Notes under the pieces: model-generated
Seen by the model: only the letters and a program-made list of their open reading frames with translations
The model's database searches: none
Told to the model about the DNA's origin: nothing
Shown here: positions 17,246 to 25,277 of the stretch, in pieces
Layout: each line of letters opens with the position of its first letter
Numbering within the stretch: the stretch's first letter is position 1
Position numbers and translations under genes: made by a program
Assembly: GCF_018967845.1 (NCBI RefSeq)
Contig: NZ_JAHLZZ010000001.1
Span: 4,402,001 to 4,466,000 of the forward strand
Direction of reading: 5' to 3'
Length of the DNA: 64,000 nt
DNA from: Hymenobacter siberiensis
GTDB lineage: Bacteria; Bacteroidota; Bacteroidia; Cytophagales; Hymenobacteraceae

Positions 17246-17656
17246 ATGCGCTCTGTTTTACTAGTTGAGGACGATATTTTTGATACGATGACGGCGGAAA
17301 AATCCTTCGCCAGATTCAACGTGCCGCACCAGCTGCACACCGCCTTCAACGGCGAGGAGGCTCTGGACCTGCTCCTAGGCCGCAACGGCGCGGAGGCGCT
17401 GCGCCCCCTGCCCGAAGTCATTCTGCTCGACCTGAACATGCCCCGCATGAACGGCATCGAATTTCTGACCGAGCTGCGCGGCAACCCCGAATTCCACCAT
17501 ATTCCGGTGTTCATCACCACCACTTCCAACATGGAGGAGGACCGCGCCGACGCCACTACCCTGGGCGTGAGCGGCTATATTCTGAAGCCGCTGGACTTTG
17601 AAACCGGCAACGACCTGTCGGACAGTCTGAGCCTGCTGGAGAAGCTGCTAAAGTAG
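17246..17656 (+). CDS. Single-domain response regulator (Rcp1-like)
   Basis: 136-residue REC domain with no output domain. Acidic pocket VEDDIFD near residue 10, phospho-acceptor Asp in ILLDLNMPRMNG (about residue 62), Thr switch ITTTSN and Lys in YILKPLDF are present. The insert LLLGRNGAEALRPLPEV is typical of Rcp1-type regulators that relay phosphate from kinases such as the upstream CHASE3 kinase. The start at 17246 gives MRSVLLVEDD; longer frames would translate the palindrome. Confidence 0.92.
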   Translation: MRSVLLVEDDIFDTMTAEKSFARFNVPHQLHTAFNGEEALDLLLGRNGAEALRPLPEVILLDLNMPRMNGIEFLTELRGNPEFHHIPVFITTTSNMEEDRADATTLGVSGYILKPLDFETGNDLSDSLSLLEKLLK

Positions 17657-17849
17657 CGCCGGACGGGGCCGGCACGCTTGCGGGTTCACCTGCGCTTCAC
17701 GATAAAAGTGCGGAATTTACAGGCGTTTCCCAACGTTCGATTTTCGCGGTTAGCTGGCCCGATTGCGACGCGGCGGCGCGTGGTTCGGTATTATTGGCGG
17801 GACATGGGTACCTTGTTCGGCCTGTTGGTCCTAATTGCTGTCCTTCCGT

Positions 17850-18830
17850 ATGAAAATTCCCGTTTTATATCCGGCCCTACTGCTGGTTTTGCTGGGTGGG
17901 CGCGCGGCGCAGGCCCAGGACGATGGCCCCCGCCAGCTGGGTGCGCCGCCGGCCATGCCCACGCTCGTGCGGCCCCGTCCGGCCCCGGCCCCGCGCCAGC
18001 TGGAAGCCGTACCCATGGCCCCGCCCGACTCTTCGCGCCGCACTGCGGTAACGGCGCCGCTGCCCGGCCCCATGGCCGCGCCGGCTCCCGTGTACGCCCC
18101 CACGGCGGCCGGCCAGCTGCCGGGCAATAATACCCGCGCGCCCCGCTTCCAGGTGGGCCTGAAAAACGGGATGATATACTCGGCCAATGACGTGGAAACG
18201 AAGAATCCGCTTTTCGGCCGCTCCTATCTGCTGGTGGATGGGCGGCAGAAGTTTGAGCTGGCGGAAATCGGGTTTTACGAGGATGAAACCGGCCATTACG
18301 TGCGCACCACGCTGCCCAACTCCTCGCGGGAAACCACGCTGCGCCGCGAGAAAACCGGGCGCATCAGCCTGTACTCCATCACCTCTTCGCAGTACAGCTC
18401 GGGGCCGGGCGGGTTTGGGGGCTACCCGGGCTATGGCTACGGTGGCTATGGCATGGGCTACGGCGGGTTTGGCGGATACCCCTACGGCGGCTACCGCACC
18501 GTGAAAACCGAATACTTTTCCAAAGACAATGGCCCTATTCAAAACCTAACCAACAACAACCTGATGCTAGCCACCCGCGACAATGCCGGGTCGCAGGAGC
18601 TGCTGCTGGCTTCGCGCCGCTACCAGCGCCTCACGCTGGGCAGCTACGTGGTGGGCGGCGGGCTGCTGGTGGCCGGGCTGTTTCAGTCGCTCCGCCCCGG
18701 CGATGGCCAAGCCGGCATTTCGCCGCTGGTTTACGCGGCTATTCCGGTGCTCATCGTGCCCATCGTGCTGCAAAGCAAGCAGTCTAATAACCAGCGCCAG
18801 GCCATTGCGCTTTATAACTCGACGCGGTGA
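17850..18830 (+). CDS. Hypothetical secreted protein with Gly/Tyr-rich segment
   Basis: 326 residues. Signal peptide (PALLLVLLGGRAAQAQ), a Pro/Ala-rich linker (about 25-95), a small beta-rich domain (about 100-170; FQVGLKNGMIYSANDVETK), a Gly/Tyr-rich tract (about 190-215; repeated GYGGYG/GFGGYP), then a domain with a hydrophobic segment (about 265-310; YVVGGGLLVAGLFQSL, PLVYAAIPVLIVPIVLQS) that may form two TM helices. Family not recognised. Perhaps an envelope protein. ATG 17850 chosen over an upstream TTG because it leaves a clean signal peptide. Confidence 0.7.
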   Translation: MKIPVLYPALLLVLLGGRAAQAQDDGPRQLGAPPAMPTLVRPRPAPAPRQLEAVPMAPPDSSRRTAVTAPLPGPMAAPAPVYAPTAAGQLPGNNTRAPRFQVGLKNGMIYSANDVETKNPLFGRSYLLVDGRQKFELAEIGFYEDETGHYVRTTLPNSSRETTLRREKTGRISLYSITSSQYSSGPGGFGGYPGYGYGGYGMGYGGFGGYPYGGYRTVKTEYFSKDNGPIQNLTNNNLMLATRDNAGSQELLLASRRYQRLTLGSYVVGGGLLVAGLFQSLRPGDGQAGISPLVYAAIPVLIVPIVLQSKQSNNQRQAIALYNSTR

Positions 18831-18854
18831 GATTGTCATTCGGAGCATTCTGCG

Positions 18855-18883
18855 TTTAAGTAGTCAGTCATAAGTAATCGGTA
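18855..18883 (+). repeat. 29-bp direct repeat, left copy flanking endonuclease III pseudogene
   Basis: TTTAAGTAGTCAGTCATAAG... (29 nt), repeated at 19603-19631 with one mismatch. The gene fragment between the copies begins exactly where this copy ends. Confidence 0.8.
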
Positions 18884-19597
18884 CACGCGCGGCTGTGCGC
18901 CGAGTATGGGGCTCCTTTTCCATTTTTCAGCACCAAAGACCCGTTGAGCGAGCTGGTGAGTGCCCTGCTCTCGCACCGCACCAAAAACGCCGATTCGCAC
19001 CGGGCCTACCAGGAATTGCGGGCCACGTTTCCCACCTGGGAGGCCGTGCGCGACGCGCCCACCGAGGCCGTGCAGCACGCCATTCGGGCCTGCACCTGGC
19101 CCGAGCAAAAGGCCCCGCGCATTCAGACCGTGCTGCGAGAAATCAGCGAGCGCTGCGGCACCGATGTGCCGTGCGCCGTGGATTTCCTGGCCAAAATGCC
19201 CATTCCCGAAGCCCGCGCCTAGCTGGAAAGCATCAGCGGCGTGGGGCCAAAAATCAGCGCCGCTACGCTCCTGTTCAGCACGCTGCGCATTCCGGCTATG
19301 CCCGTGGATAGCCACCACCACCGCGTGGCCCAGCGCCTGGGCCTCATCGGACCGAAGGTGGGCGAAGGGCCGGCCCACAAGCTGCTCGAGGCCCTGCTCC
19401 CGCCCGCCTGGGATGCCCAGTAGGTGTGCGACCACGACGAGGCGCTCATGTTCCACGGCCAGAAGTACTGCTACTTCTCATTGCCGGCCTGCGGGCGCTG
19501 CGTGGTGCTCGACCAGTGCCCGTTTGGGCAGGCGCGGCTTGGCGGCAAGGCTGCCGGATACTTAAAGAACATCATGCTTCGACTTCGCTCAGCATGA
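18881..19597 (+). pseudogene. Endonuclease III-like DNA glycosylase, truncated with two in-frame stops
   Basis: Reads VHARLCAEYGAPFPFF...LSELVSALLSHRTKN, with no start codon: homology-like sequence begins at the edge of a 29-bp direct repeat. TAG at 19220-19222 (expected Trp or similar in ARA*LESISGVGPK) and TAG at 19421-19423 (WDAQ*VCDHDEA) interrupt one continuous frame. Otherwise the active-site features remain: HhH SGVGPKISA with Lys, PVDSHHHRVAQRLG with Asp, and a 4Fe-4S site spaced C-x6-C-x2-C-x5-C. Both stops fit single G>A or C>T changes. The last codons run into a palindrome. Non-functional unless the stops are sequencing errors. Confidence 0.85.
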
Positions 19598-19608
19598 TGT
19601 TCTTTAAG
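19561..19608. repeat. 18-bp perfect inverted repeat, family A
   Basis: CTTAAAGAACATCATGCT (19561-19578) with its reverse complement at 19591-19608. It overlaps the end of the endonuclease III pseudogene frame and the right 29-bp direct repeat. Confidence 0.85.
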
Positions 19609-19631
19609 TAGTCAGTCATCAGTAATCGGTA
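19603..19631 (+). repeat. 29-bp direct repeat, right copy
   Basis: Matches 18855-18883 with one mismatch. The gap to 19879 contains several further short GTAGTCAG(T)-like units in both orientations. Confidence 0.8.
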
Positions 19632-19689
19632 GTCAGATAGAAATTAATAGACTAATTTTTAGACAGATGAAATCTGACTACTTATGAAG

Positions 19690-19830
19690 CTGTTTAGAAA
19701 GTCCCCGAACGGTCATGCAGCGCGCAGCGCAGCATCTTGCTCGCATCGTCAGGCCCGTTCAACGATGCGAGCAAGATGCTGCGCTGCGCGCTGCATGACC
19801 GTTTGAGTACCTTTTGTGACTTTCTAAACA
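19690..19830. repeat. Nested hairpin with 42-bp perfect arms
   Basis: Arms 19708-19749 and 19762-19803 are exact reverse complements (42 bp, 12-nt loop), enclosed by an outer pair TGTTTAGAAAGTC (19690-19702) and GACTTTCTAAACA (about 19818-19830). The core GTCATGCAGCGCGCAGCG is a variant of family A. There is no ORF inside; the whole 19598-19879 gap is built of repeats. Confidence 0.9.
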
Positions 19831-19879
19831 ACTCCTATTACTGACTACCTGCTTATTGCCACCAACACCAAATAAAAGC

Positions 19880-20146
19880 ATGATTCTGCACCTGCGGGCC
19901 AAGCCCAATGCCCGCCAAAACCAGCTGCTGCGCGCCGCCGACGGCACCCTGACCGTGCGCCTGAAAGCGCCGCCCCAGGAAGGCCAGGCCAATGCCGTGC
20001 TGCTGGCTTTTCTGGCCACCGTTTTTGCCGTACCCAAAAGCCGCGTGCTGCTGCTGAGCGGGCACACCGCCCCATTCAAAAAGCTGGAGATTGAGGGCGT
20101 GAGCGAAGAAAAAGGGCAGCGGGTGCTGGCCGAATTGATTTCGTAA
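19880..20146 (+). CDS. DUF167/YggU family protein
   Basis: 88 residues, close to the usual family length. Hallmarks: LRAKPNARQNQ, LTVRLKAPPQEGQANAVLLAFLA and the C-terminal SGHTAPFKKLEIEG match the YggU alpha-beta fold. Function is unknown. The start at 19880 gives MILHLRAKPNA; an in-frame TTG at 19856 is less likely. It converges with the glycosyltransferase gene. Confidence 0.88.
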   Translation: MILHLRAKPNARQNQLLRAADGTLTVRLKAPPQEGQANAVLLAFLATVFAVPKSRVLLLSGHTAPFKKLEIEGVSEEKGQRVLAELIS

Positions 20147-20172
20147 AATCGGCTGTTTCACCGGCGGCGGAC

Positions 20173-22059
20173 TTACTTTCCGCGCTTCCAGCGGTAGTAT
20201 TTGCGGTACCAGGGTGAGGTTTTTTTGAACAGGCTGCTGGTGGATTCGTTCGGAAACATGTTCACCCGGAACACGTGCATGCGGTCGGCCTCAATAGTGA
20301 GGCCGCCGGTGTCGGTGGCTATGCCGAAGGCGAAACCGGCTTCGCGCACGGTGGCTTTCACGGCTTCGCTCAGGTCGCCGTAGGGGTAGGCGAAGGTCAC
20401 TATTTCGGTTTGCAAGGCGGCTTCCAGCGCGGCTTTGCTGCGCTGGATTTCGGCGGCGGCTTCGTGCAGCGGCAACGTGGTGAGGCGCGGGTGCGACATG
20501 GTGTGCGCGCCGATTTCCCAGCCGGCAGCCACGAAAGCCCGTTTTTGGGTCAGGTCCATGATGTCGGAGCGGGGCTCGGTGGGGTCAGCGGCCAGGTCCC
20601 ATTGATTGTGGCGCACGTCGGCATCGCCCAACAAATACAGCACGCCCCGGTAGCCGTAGTGCTGCATCAGGGGCAGCAGGTTGGTGTAGTTATCGAGGTA
20701 GCCGTCGTCGAACGTGAGGATGATGGGGCGCGCTGGAAAATCAGCCAACGACCGTTCACCGTTCGCATATTTCAGATAATCAGCAAACGTTATGGGCGTT
20801 AGATTTTGCTTTTTGAAATAAGCCAGGTGCTTTTCAAAATTATCCTTTGTGACGTAAATCTGGTGCTTGGTGGCCAGCGGCGCATCGGGGATTTTGTGGT
20901 ACATCAGCACCGGAATGAAGCCAGGAACGGCTTTCTGCATTCGGGCGGCCTGGTACACCTCCAGTACCCGCGCCGCGATGGTGGCCAGGCTATAGTGTGC
21001 TTGTACCTGCTGCCGGAGCGCGGCCGGCACCGCCTGCGGCTGCCGCAAAAACCCTTGCGCATCGGCCAGCAGAGCGGCAAAATCGACTTCTGAGGCGCTT
21101 AGCCGGGCCGCAATATCGCCGAAGTTGGACGCTGCCGCCGGGGCAAAAGTCGCTTCCGTAACGAGACCCTCGTAGCTGGCTTCGCCCAGCGCCAGCACGG
21201 GCCGGCCTGCGCCCAGCGCCTCAATTGCCACCCGCCCCGCCCCAACGACCAGCGTGGTGCGGGCCAGCCAGCCGGGCACGTCATCACTAAAGCCCACCAC
21301 CTCAATGCGCTCACCAAAATCGGCCTGTAGCTGCGCCAGGGCCGTTTTACCCGCTGCCGGCAAGTGTTGCAGCTCGCCGCCGATGAGGGCCACTCGCAAC
21401 GCCGGAAACTCGCGCAGCAAGGTCGGAAACACCTGCACCAGCAGGGCCGCCGCCCGCTCGCCCTTGCCCCCATTGAAGCGCCCGATGAATGATACCCTCA
21501 ATGAAGCAGGAGGAATGGGGAATGAGGAATTACCCTCACCACTCCCCAATTCTTCATTCTTCGCGCTTGACGCTGCACTGAGCAGAGCGAAGGAAACCCC
21601 GTTGGGAATGGCCTCGATTTTGGCGGCGTCCATCTTCACTTCCGTGATGAGGTGCTCGCGCAGATTGGCACAAATGGCAATGACTTTGTCGCCGTACACA
21701 TCGAGCAGCGACGTGGAAGTGTGCAGGTGCTGGCGGCCGTGCACGGTGCTCACCAGCGGCACCGCCAGGCCGCGCAGGGCGAAATAGCTCACCCAGCTGG
21801 CTGCCCGCGAGTGGCAGTGCACTACATCTATCCGTTCTTTTTTGACAAGCTGGCGGATGATGCGGGCGTTGCGCAGCCGCTGCCGGTAGCTGCGGTTGCT
21901 GATGCCGGCCCACACCAGGGTGGCCCCGGTGGGCAGCTTATCGGCATCGGCCACTACCCATACCTGGTGGCCCTGGGCGCGGTGGGCTTCGGCCAGTTGC
22001 ACGGCATAGGCCACGGAGCCCGCAAAAAACTCAGCCGAAAGAACGTGGAGAATGCGCAT
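20173..22059 (-). CDS. Glycosyltransferase (GT4-like) - polysaccharide deacetylase fusion
   Basis: 628 residues, two enzymes in one chain. Residues 1-365: GT-B glycosyltransferase (MRILHVLSAEFFAGSVAYAV; VDVVHCHSRAA type motif; IPNGVSF; EALGAGRPVLALGEASYEG). Residues about 390-628: NodB-type deacetylase with metal-binding FDDGYLDNY, AHTMSHPRL and FAYPYGDLSEA. Predicted to build and N-deacetylate a cell-surface glycan. Residues about 175-205 (SAKNEELGSGEGNSSFP) are encoded by an inserted intergenic-type repeat that keeps the frame. Start 22059 abuts a TACCTTTG-CCCC-ATG promoter. Confidence 0.88.
   Translation of the reverse strand: MRILHVLSAEFFAGSVAYAVQLAEAHRAQGHQVWVVADADKLPTGATLVWAGISNRSYRQRLRNARIIRQLVKKERIDVVHCHSRAASWVSYFALRGLAVPLVSTVHGRQHLHTSTSLLDVYGDKVIAICANLREHLITEVKMDAAKIEAIPNGVSFALLSAASSAKNEELGSGEGNSSFPIPPASLRVSFIGRFNGGKGERAAALLVQVFPTLLREFPALRVALIGGELQHLPAAGKTALAQLQADFGERIEVVGFSDDVPGWLARTTLVVGAGRVAIEALGAGRPVLALGEASYEGLVTEATFAPAAASNFGDIAARLSASEVDFAALLADAQGFLRQPQAVPAALRQQVQAHYSLATIAARVLEVYQAARMQKAVPGFIPVLMYHKIPDAPLATKHQIYVTKDNFEKHLAYFKKQNLTPITFADYLKYANGERSLADFPARPIILTFDDGYLDNYTNLLPLMQHYGYRGVLYLLGDADVRHNQWDLAADPTEPRSDIMDLTQKRAFVAAGWEIGAHTMSHPRLTTLPLHEAAAEIQRSKAALEAALQTEIVTFAYPYGDLSEAVKATVREAGFAFGIATDTGGLTIEADRMHVFRVNMFPNESTSSLFKKTSPWYRKYYRWKRGK
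21499..21598. repeat. Palindromic repeat (family D) inside the glycosyltransferase ORF
   Basis: GGAATGAGGAATTA... and ...AATTCTTCATTCTTCG, the same AT-rich unit that inserted in pbpC at 38760-38868. Base composition is unlike the flanking coding sequence; it adds roughly 30 codons between two conserved GT-B segments (IPNGVSF and VSFIGRFNGGKG) without breaking the frame. Confidence 0.7.
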
Positions 22060-22063
22060 GGGG

Positions 22064-22071
22064 CAAAGGTA
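22064..22071 (-). promoter_or_regulatory. -7 box of glycosyltransferase-deacetylase gene
   Basis: TACCTTTG on the minus strand, separated from ATG by CCCC only. The triplet 19 nt upstream is TGC rather than TTG. Predicts a leaderless mRNA. Confidence 0.6.
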
Positions 22072-22103
22072 TTGCCGGAAGCGGGGGGCTGCATAACGAA
22101 AAG

Positions 22104-22211
22104 AGAACGTCATGCTGAGCGCAGCCGAAGCATCTCTACTACGCAACTAATTCTTTCGATTGCGTTAGTAATGAGGCAGCGATGCTTCGGCTGCGCTCAG
22201 CATGACGTTCT
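22104..22211. repeat. Family A palindrome with 31-bp perfect arms
   Basis: Arms 22104-22134 and 22181-22211 are exact reverse complements around a 46-nt loop that itself contains a smaller inverted pair (TACGCAA/TTGCGTA-like). It lies in the gap between the divergently read end of thrC and the start of the GT gene. Confidence 0.9.
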
Positions 22212-22227
22212 AGCTACTCACAGACGG

Positions 22228-23430
22228 CTACCCCCAGGCCCGGCCGGCCACGTTGTCCATGTATTTCTGGCCGTTGCCAGTGTTCAGGAGCAGGATTTTC
22301 TCGTCGGGATGAATGGCGCCGGTGGCCAGCAGCTGGCGGGCGGCCGTCCACACCGCGCCGCCTTCGGGGGCTACGAACAGGCCTTCCTGGTGGCCGAGGT
22401 CGCGCATGCCGTCCAGCATGCCTTCTTCGCTCACGCTCACCACCGTGCCATGCGACTCGCGGAGCACGCGGAGCATCATGTTTTCGCCCAGCGGGTGGGG
22501 CACGGCCAAGCCGTTGGCCAGCGTGGCGTGGCCGTGGTAGTTGTGGCAGTTGGGCTGGCGGCCCTCGTAAGTTTCGAGGAGCGGGCAGCAGTTTTCGGCT
22601 TGCACGGCCACCATGCGCGGTAATTTCACATGGGGGGCGAGCCAGCCAAGCTGCTTCATTTCCTGAAACGCTTTCCAGATGCCGATGAGGCCGGTGCCGC
22701 CGCCGGCGGGGTAGAGCAGCACGTCGGGCAGCGTCCAGCCAAGCTGCTCGGCGATTTCGTAGCCCATGGTTTTCTTGCCTTCGAGGCGGTAAGGCTCTTT
22801 CAAGGTCGAGATGTCGAGGAGTGCGCCGTCGGCGTTGCGCTGGCGCACGCGGGCTCCGCAATCGCTGATGAGGCCGTCGACCAGCTCCACCTCGGCCCCG
22901 TACCAGTAGCATTCCTCCTTGAACGCCTCCGGGGTGTGGCGCGGCATCACCACCACGGCGCGCAGGCCGGCGCGGGCGCAATAGGCGGCCAGGGCCACGC
23001 CCGCGTTGCCGGCCGTGGGAATAATGCAGCCTTCCACGCCCATCTCCTTGGCTTTGGACACGGCCATGCTCAAGCCGCGCGCCTTAAAGGAGCCGGTGGG
23101 GTTCTGGCCTTCGTCTTTCAGCAGGAGGTGGGCCAGCTCGTGGCGGGCGGCCAGGCGCGGCAGGCGCAGCAGCGGCGTGAGGCCTTCGCCGAGGGTCACC
23201 TTATTTTCTTCGTGCAATAGCGGCAGCAGCGCGCCGTAGCGCCACATCGAGGTATCGGCCTGGTCGATGACGGCGCGGCTGAGGGGCTGGTGTAGGTCGT
23301 AATCGGCCACCAGCGGCACATTGCAGCAGGCTGACACGCGCTGCAAATCGAAGGCAGAGTATTCGGTGCCGCAGGCGGAGCAATGCAGTGCGGCGAGGCG
23401 GGACAGGGATTCGGAGGCGACCAGTTTCAT
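22228..23430 (-). CDS. thrC: Threonine synthase
   Basis: PLP enzyme converting O-phospho-homoserine to threonine. 400 residues with an N-terminal zinc-ribbon-like CSACGTEYS...SACC segment typical of the plant/archaeal-type enzyme, PLP Lys in NPTGSFKARGLS (about residue 115), and Gly-rich phosphate loop YPAGGGTGLIG. A related PLP lyase cannot be fully excluded, but length and N-terminus favour ThrC. Start at 23430 follows TACTTTG-CCCC, again nearly leaderless. It stands alone, not in a thrABC operon. Confidence 0.85.
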   Translation of the reverse strand: MKLVASESLSRLAALHCSACGTEYSAFDLQRVSACCNVPLVADYDLHQPLSRAVIDQADTSMWRYGALLPLLHEENKVTLGEGLTPLLRLPRLAARHELAHLLLKDEGQNPTGSFKARGLSMAVSKAKEMGVEGCIIPTAGNAGVALAAYCARAGLRAVVVMPRHTPEAFKEECYWYGAEVELVDGLISDCGARVRQRNADGALLDISTLKEPYRLEGKKTMGYEIAEQLGWTLPDVLLYPAGGGTGLIGIWKAFQEMKQLGWLAPHVKLPRMVAVQAENCCPLLETYEGRQPNCHNYHGHATLANGLAVPHPLGENMMLRVLRESHGTVVSVSEEGMLDGMRDLGHQEGLFVAPEGGAVWTAARQLLATGAIHPDEKILLLNTGNGQKYMDNVAGRAWG

Positions 23431-23493
23431 GGGGCAAAGTACGGAACTGCCTTGCCCTAGGTATGCCCAATTGGGATGGACTTTTGGAATAGC

Positions 23494-24399
23494 CTATGCC
23501 TTACCAGAATAGTAGCGCCGCGTGAACTGGAGAAAATCCTTATAGGGTGCGTTGTTCTCGGTGCCCTTGCGCTGAATGAAGTTGAACTCCCGCTTCAACA
23601 GGAAATTATTAATTTTTACTTCCACTAACTCGCCGGAAGTCAGCTCTTTTATCACCGCCTGCCGGGGCAGAAAGGCCAGACAGGTATCGACGCGCACGAA
23701 ATTTTTGAGGGCCTCGGTGCCGCCCATACGCACGCGCACCGGCAGGGCGGCCAGCTTGATGCGGTGCCGGGCCAAGGCTTCCTCCAGCACGGCCAGGGTG
23801 CCGGAGCCATCCTCGCGCAGCGCCAGGGGCGTGGTGAGCAGGTCGTGCACTTCGAGGGAGCGCTGCTCGAGTGGGTTATTGGCGGCGCACACGGCCACCA
23901 CGTCGTCGGTGAGCAGCGGGGTATAGGTCACGTTGCTCACTTTGTGGATACCCTCGATGATGCCCAGCTCGATTTCGTGGTCGAGCAAAGCGCGCAGAAT
24001 ATTATCGGAATTGCGGTTTTTGAGGCTGAGCTGGCGGTTGGGATGCAGGCGCAGGTAGGCCGATACTACCGGCGGCAGCACATAGAGCGAAATAGTGGTA
24101 CTGGCCCCGATGACGAGGTGCTGCGTAGGCGCGAAATCCGGGCTGAGCGCGCTCATTTCCTGGTGCAGCTCCTGTTGCAGCTGCTTAGCTTGCAGCAGTT
24201 TTTCGTAGAGCTTGCGGCCGGCCGGGGTGAGCTGAATGCTGCTGCCCAGGCGCTCGAACAGCCCGGTTTTGTAGCGTTCTTCCAACGCTTTTACCTGCTT
24301 GCTCACGGCCGACTGGCTAGTGAACAACGCTTGGCTGGCTTTGGTGAAGCTCAACCGCTGGGCTACTTCGAAGAAGACTTCATGGGAATGGGAGAGCAT
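23494..24399 (-). CDS. LysR-family transcriptional regulator
   Basis: 301 residues. N-terminal winged HTH (about 3-60; FFEVAQRLSFTKASQALFTSQSAVSKQVKALEE, given here in parts: FTKASQALFTSQSAVSKQ) and a periplasmic-binding-like effector domain (about 90-295; TISLYVLPPVV, GIIEGIHKVSN). Target genes are unknown; thrC lies 63 nt downstream on the same strand and could be co-transcribed, but LysR proteins usually act on divergent genes and the CAT-like gene is not divergent here. Start 24399 gives MLSHSHEVFFEVA. Confidence 0.9.
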   Translation of the reverse strand: MLSHSHEVFFEVAQRLSFTKASQALFTSQSAVSKQVKALEERYKTGLFERLGSSIQLTPAGRKLYEKLLQAKQLQQELHQEMSALSPDFAPTQHLVIGASTTISLYVLPPVVSAYLRLHPNRQLSLKNRNSDNILRALLDHEIELGIIEGIHKVSNVTYTPLLTDDVVAVCAANNPLEQRSLEVHDLLTTPLALREDGSGTLAVLEEALARHRIKLAALPVRVRMGGTEALKNFVRVDTCLAFLPRQAVIKELTSGELVEVKINNFLLKREFNFIQRKGTENNAPYKDFLQFTRRYYSGKA

Positions 24400-24408
24400 G
24401 ATGTGAAT

Positions 24409-24482
24409 GTAGCACATGCTTCAGCTTGTGCAGAGAACGGGGAATAGTGAGCAGGGCCGGCACAAGCTAAAACATGTGCTAC
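24409..24482. repeat. Family B inverted repeat
   Basis: GTAGCACATGCTTCAGCTTG... (24409-24430) against 24461-24482, 20 of 22 bp paired. A second member lies at 58772-58848. It sits between the CAT-like gene and the LysR gene and covers the end of the former. Confidence 0.8.
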
Positions 24483-25108
24483 AAGCTCAGCCGCCGCTGA
24501 AACGCCGCCAGAAACAGCCCAGCGTGGTAGCCATCGCCCAGCCCGTGGTGTAAATTGACTGACACGGGCATTTGCAGCGTATCGCGTTCCTGAAAAACCT
24601 GGCCGAAGGAGATTTTGGGACAGCTGTCGGGGTGCGAGAAGCTACGGGCGTGCGAAAGCCCGGTGAAGCGCACCCACGGCAGGGCCGAGCAATGCACCAC
24701 GTCGGGCCGGGCGGTGGCGTCGGAGAGGCGCAGGCCGGTGCTGGCCTGCACGGCGGCAATTTCAGCTTCGGCGGCGACGATGAAGCCGGCCAGCGTGTCG
24801 TGCTGCTCGATGAAGGAAAAGGCAAACGTGTGGTCGGGCCGGCCGAGAGTAGCCGAGGCGTGAATGCGGTCGTAGCGGTATACCTGGCCGTTTTCGATAC
24901 GGTAGCGGAAGGCTTCGACTTCGTTGGCCGCTTCGAGGGCGTGGTAGAGGTAGTATAGGAAAAACGAGCCGCCCAGCCGCTTGGCGGCGGCCTGGGCGGC
25001 TGTGCAGTCCACGTTGGCCGTGAGGCCGAAAAAGGGCTCTTCGAAAGATGAGAAAAAGGCGAAATGCTCGCGACGCGGCCAGGTTTCGAGGTCAATCAGG
25101 TGTTTCAT
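24479..25108 (-). CDS. Chloramphenicol acetyltransferase-family acyltransferase
   Basis: 209 residues of the CAT fold. Catalytic motif HHGLGDGYHAGLF matches HHxxxDG with the catalytic His; other CAT features include FGLTANVDCT, FRYRIENGQVYRYD, FAFSFIEQHDTLAGF and LPWVRFTGLSHA. It may acetylate a small hydroxylated substrate; whether chloramphenicol is that substrate cannot be told. The start at 25108 gives MKHLIDLETWPRREHF. GACCTTTG lies six bases before ATG, a degenerate version of the leaderless promoter. Confidence 0.88.
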   Translation of the reverse strand: MKHLIDLETWPRREHFAFFSSFEEPFFGLTANVDCTAAQAAAKRLGGSFFLYYLYHALEAANEVEAFRYRIENGQVYRYDRIHASATLGRPDHTFAFSFIEQHDTLAGFIVAAEAEIAAVQASTGLRLSDATARPDVVHCSALPWVRFTGLSHARSFSHPDSCPKISFGQVFQERDTLQMPVSVNLHHGLGDGYHAGLFLAAFQRRLSL

Positions 25109-25152
25109 GGGGGGCAAAGGTCGGTAGCTTTGCGGGCTCGTTTGCCGGTTTT

Positions 25153-25255
25153 GTCATGCAGAGCGTAGCGAAGCATCTCGCATGTGGCGGTAACTCCATC
25201 GCCAGAAAAGGATTAGTGGCTGCATGCGAGATGCCTCGGCTGCGCTCGGCATGAC
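25153..25255. repeat. Family A palindrome between CAT-like and HAD genes
   Basis: GTCATGCAGAGCGTAGCGAA... on the left and ...CTCGGCTGCGCTCGGCATGAC on the right form a long imperfect stem, with a CATCTCGCATG/CATGCGAGATG inner part. It lies in the divergent promoter gap. Confidence 0.75.
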
Positions 25256-25277
25256 GTTTTAAATCAACCTGCTTCCC

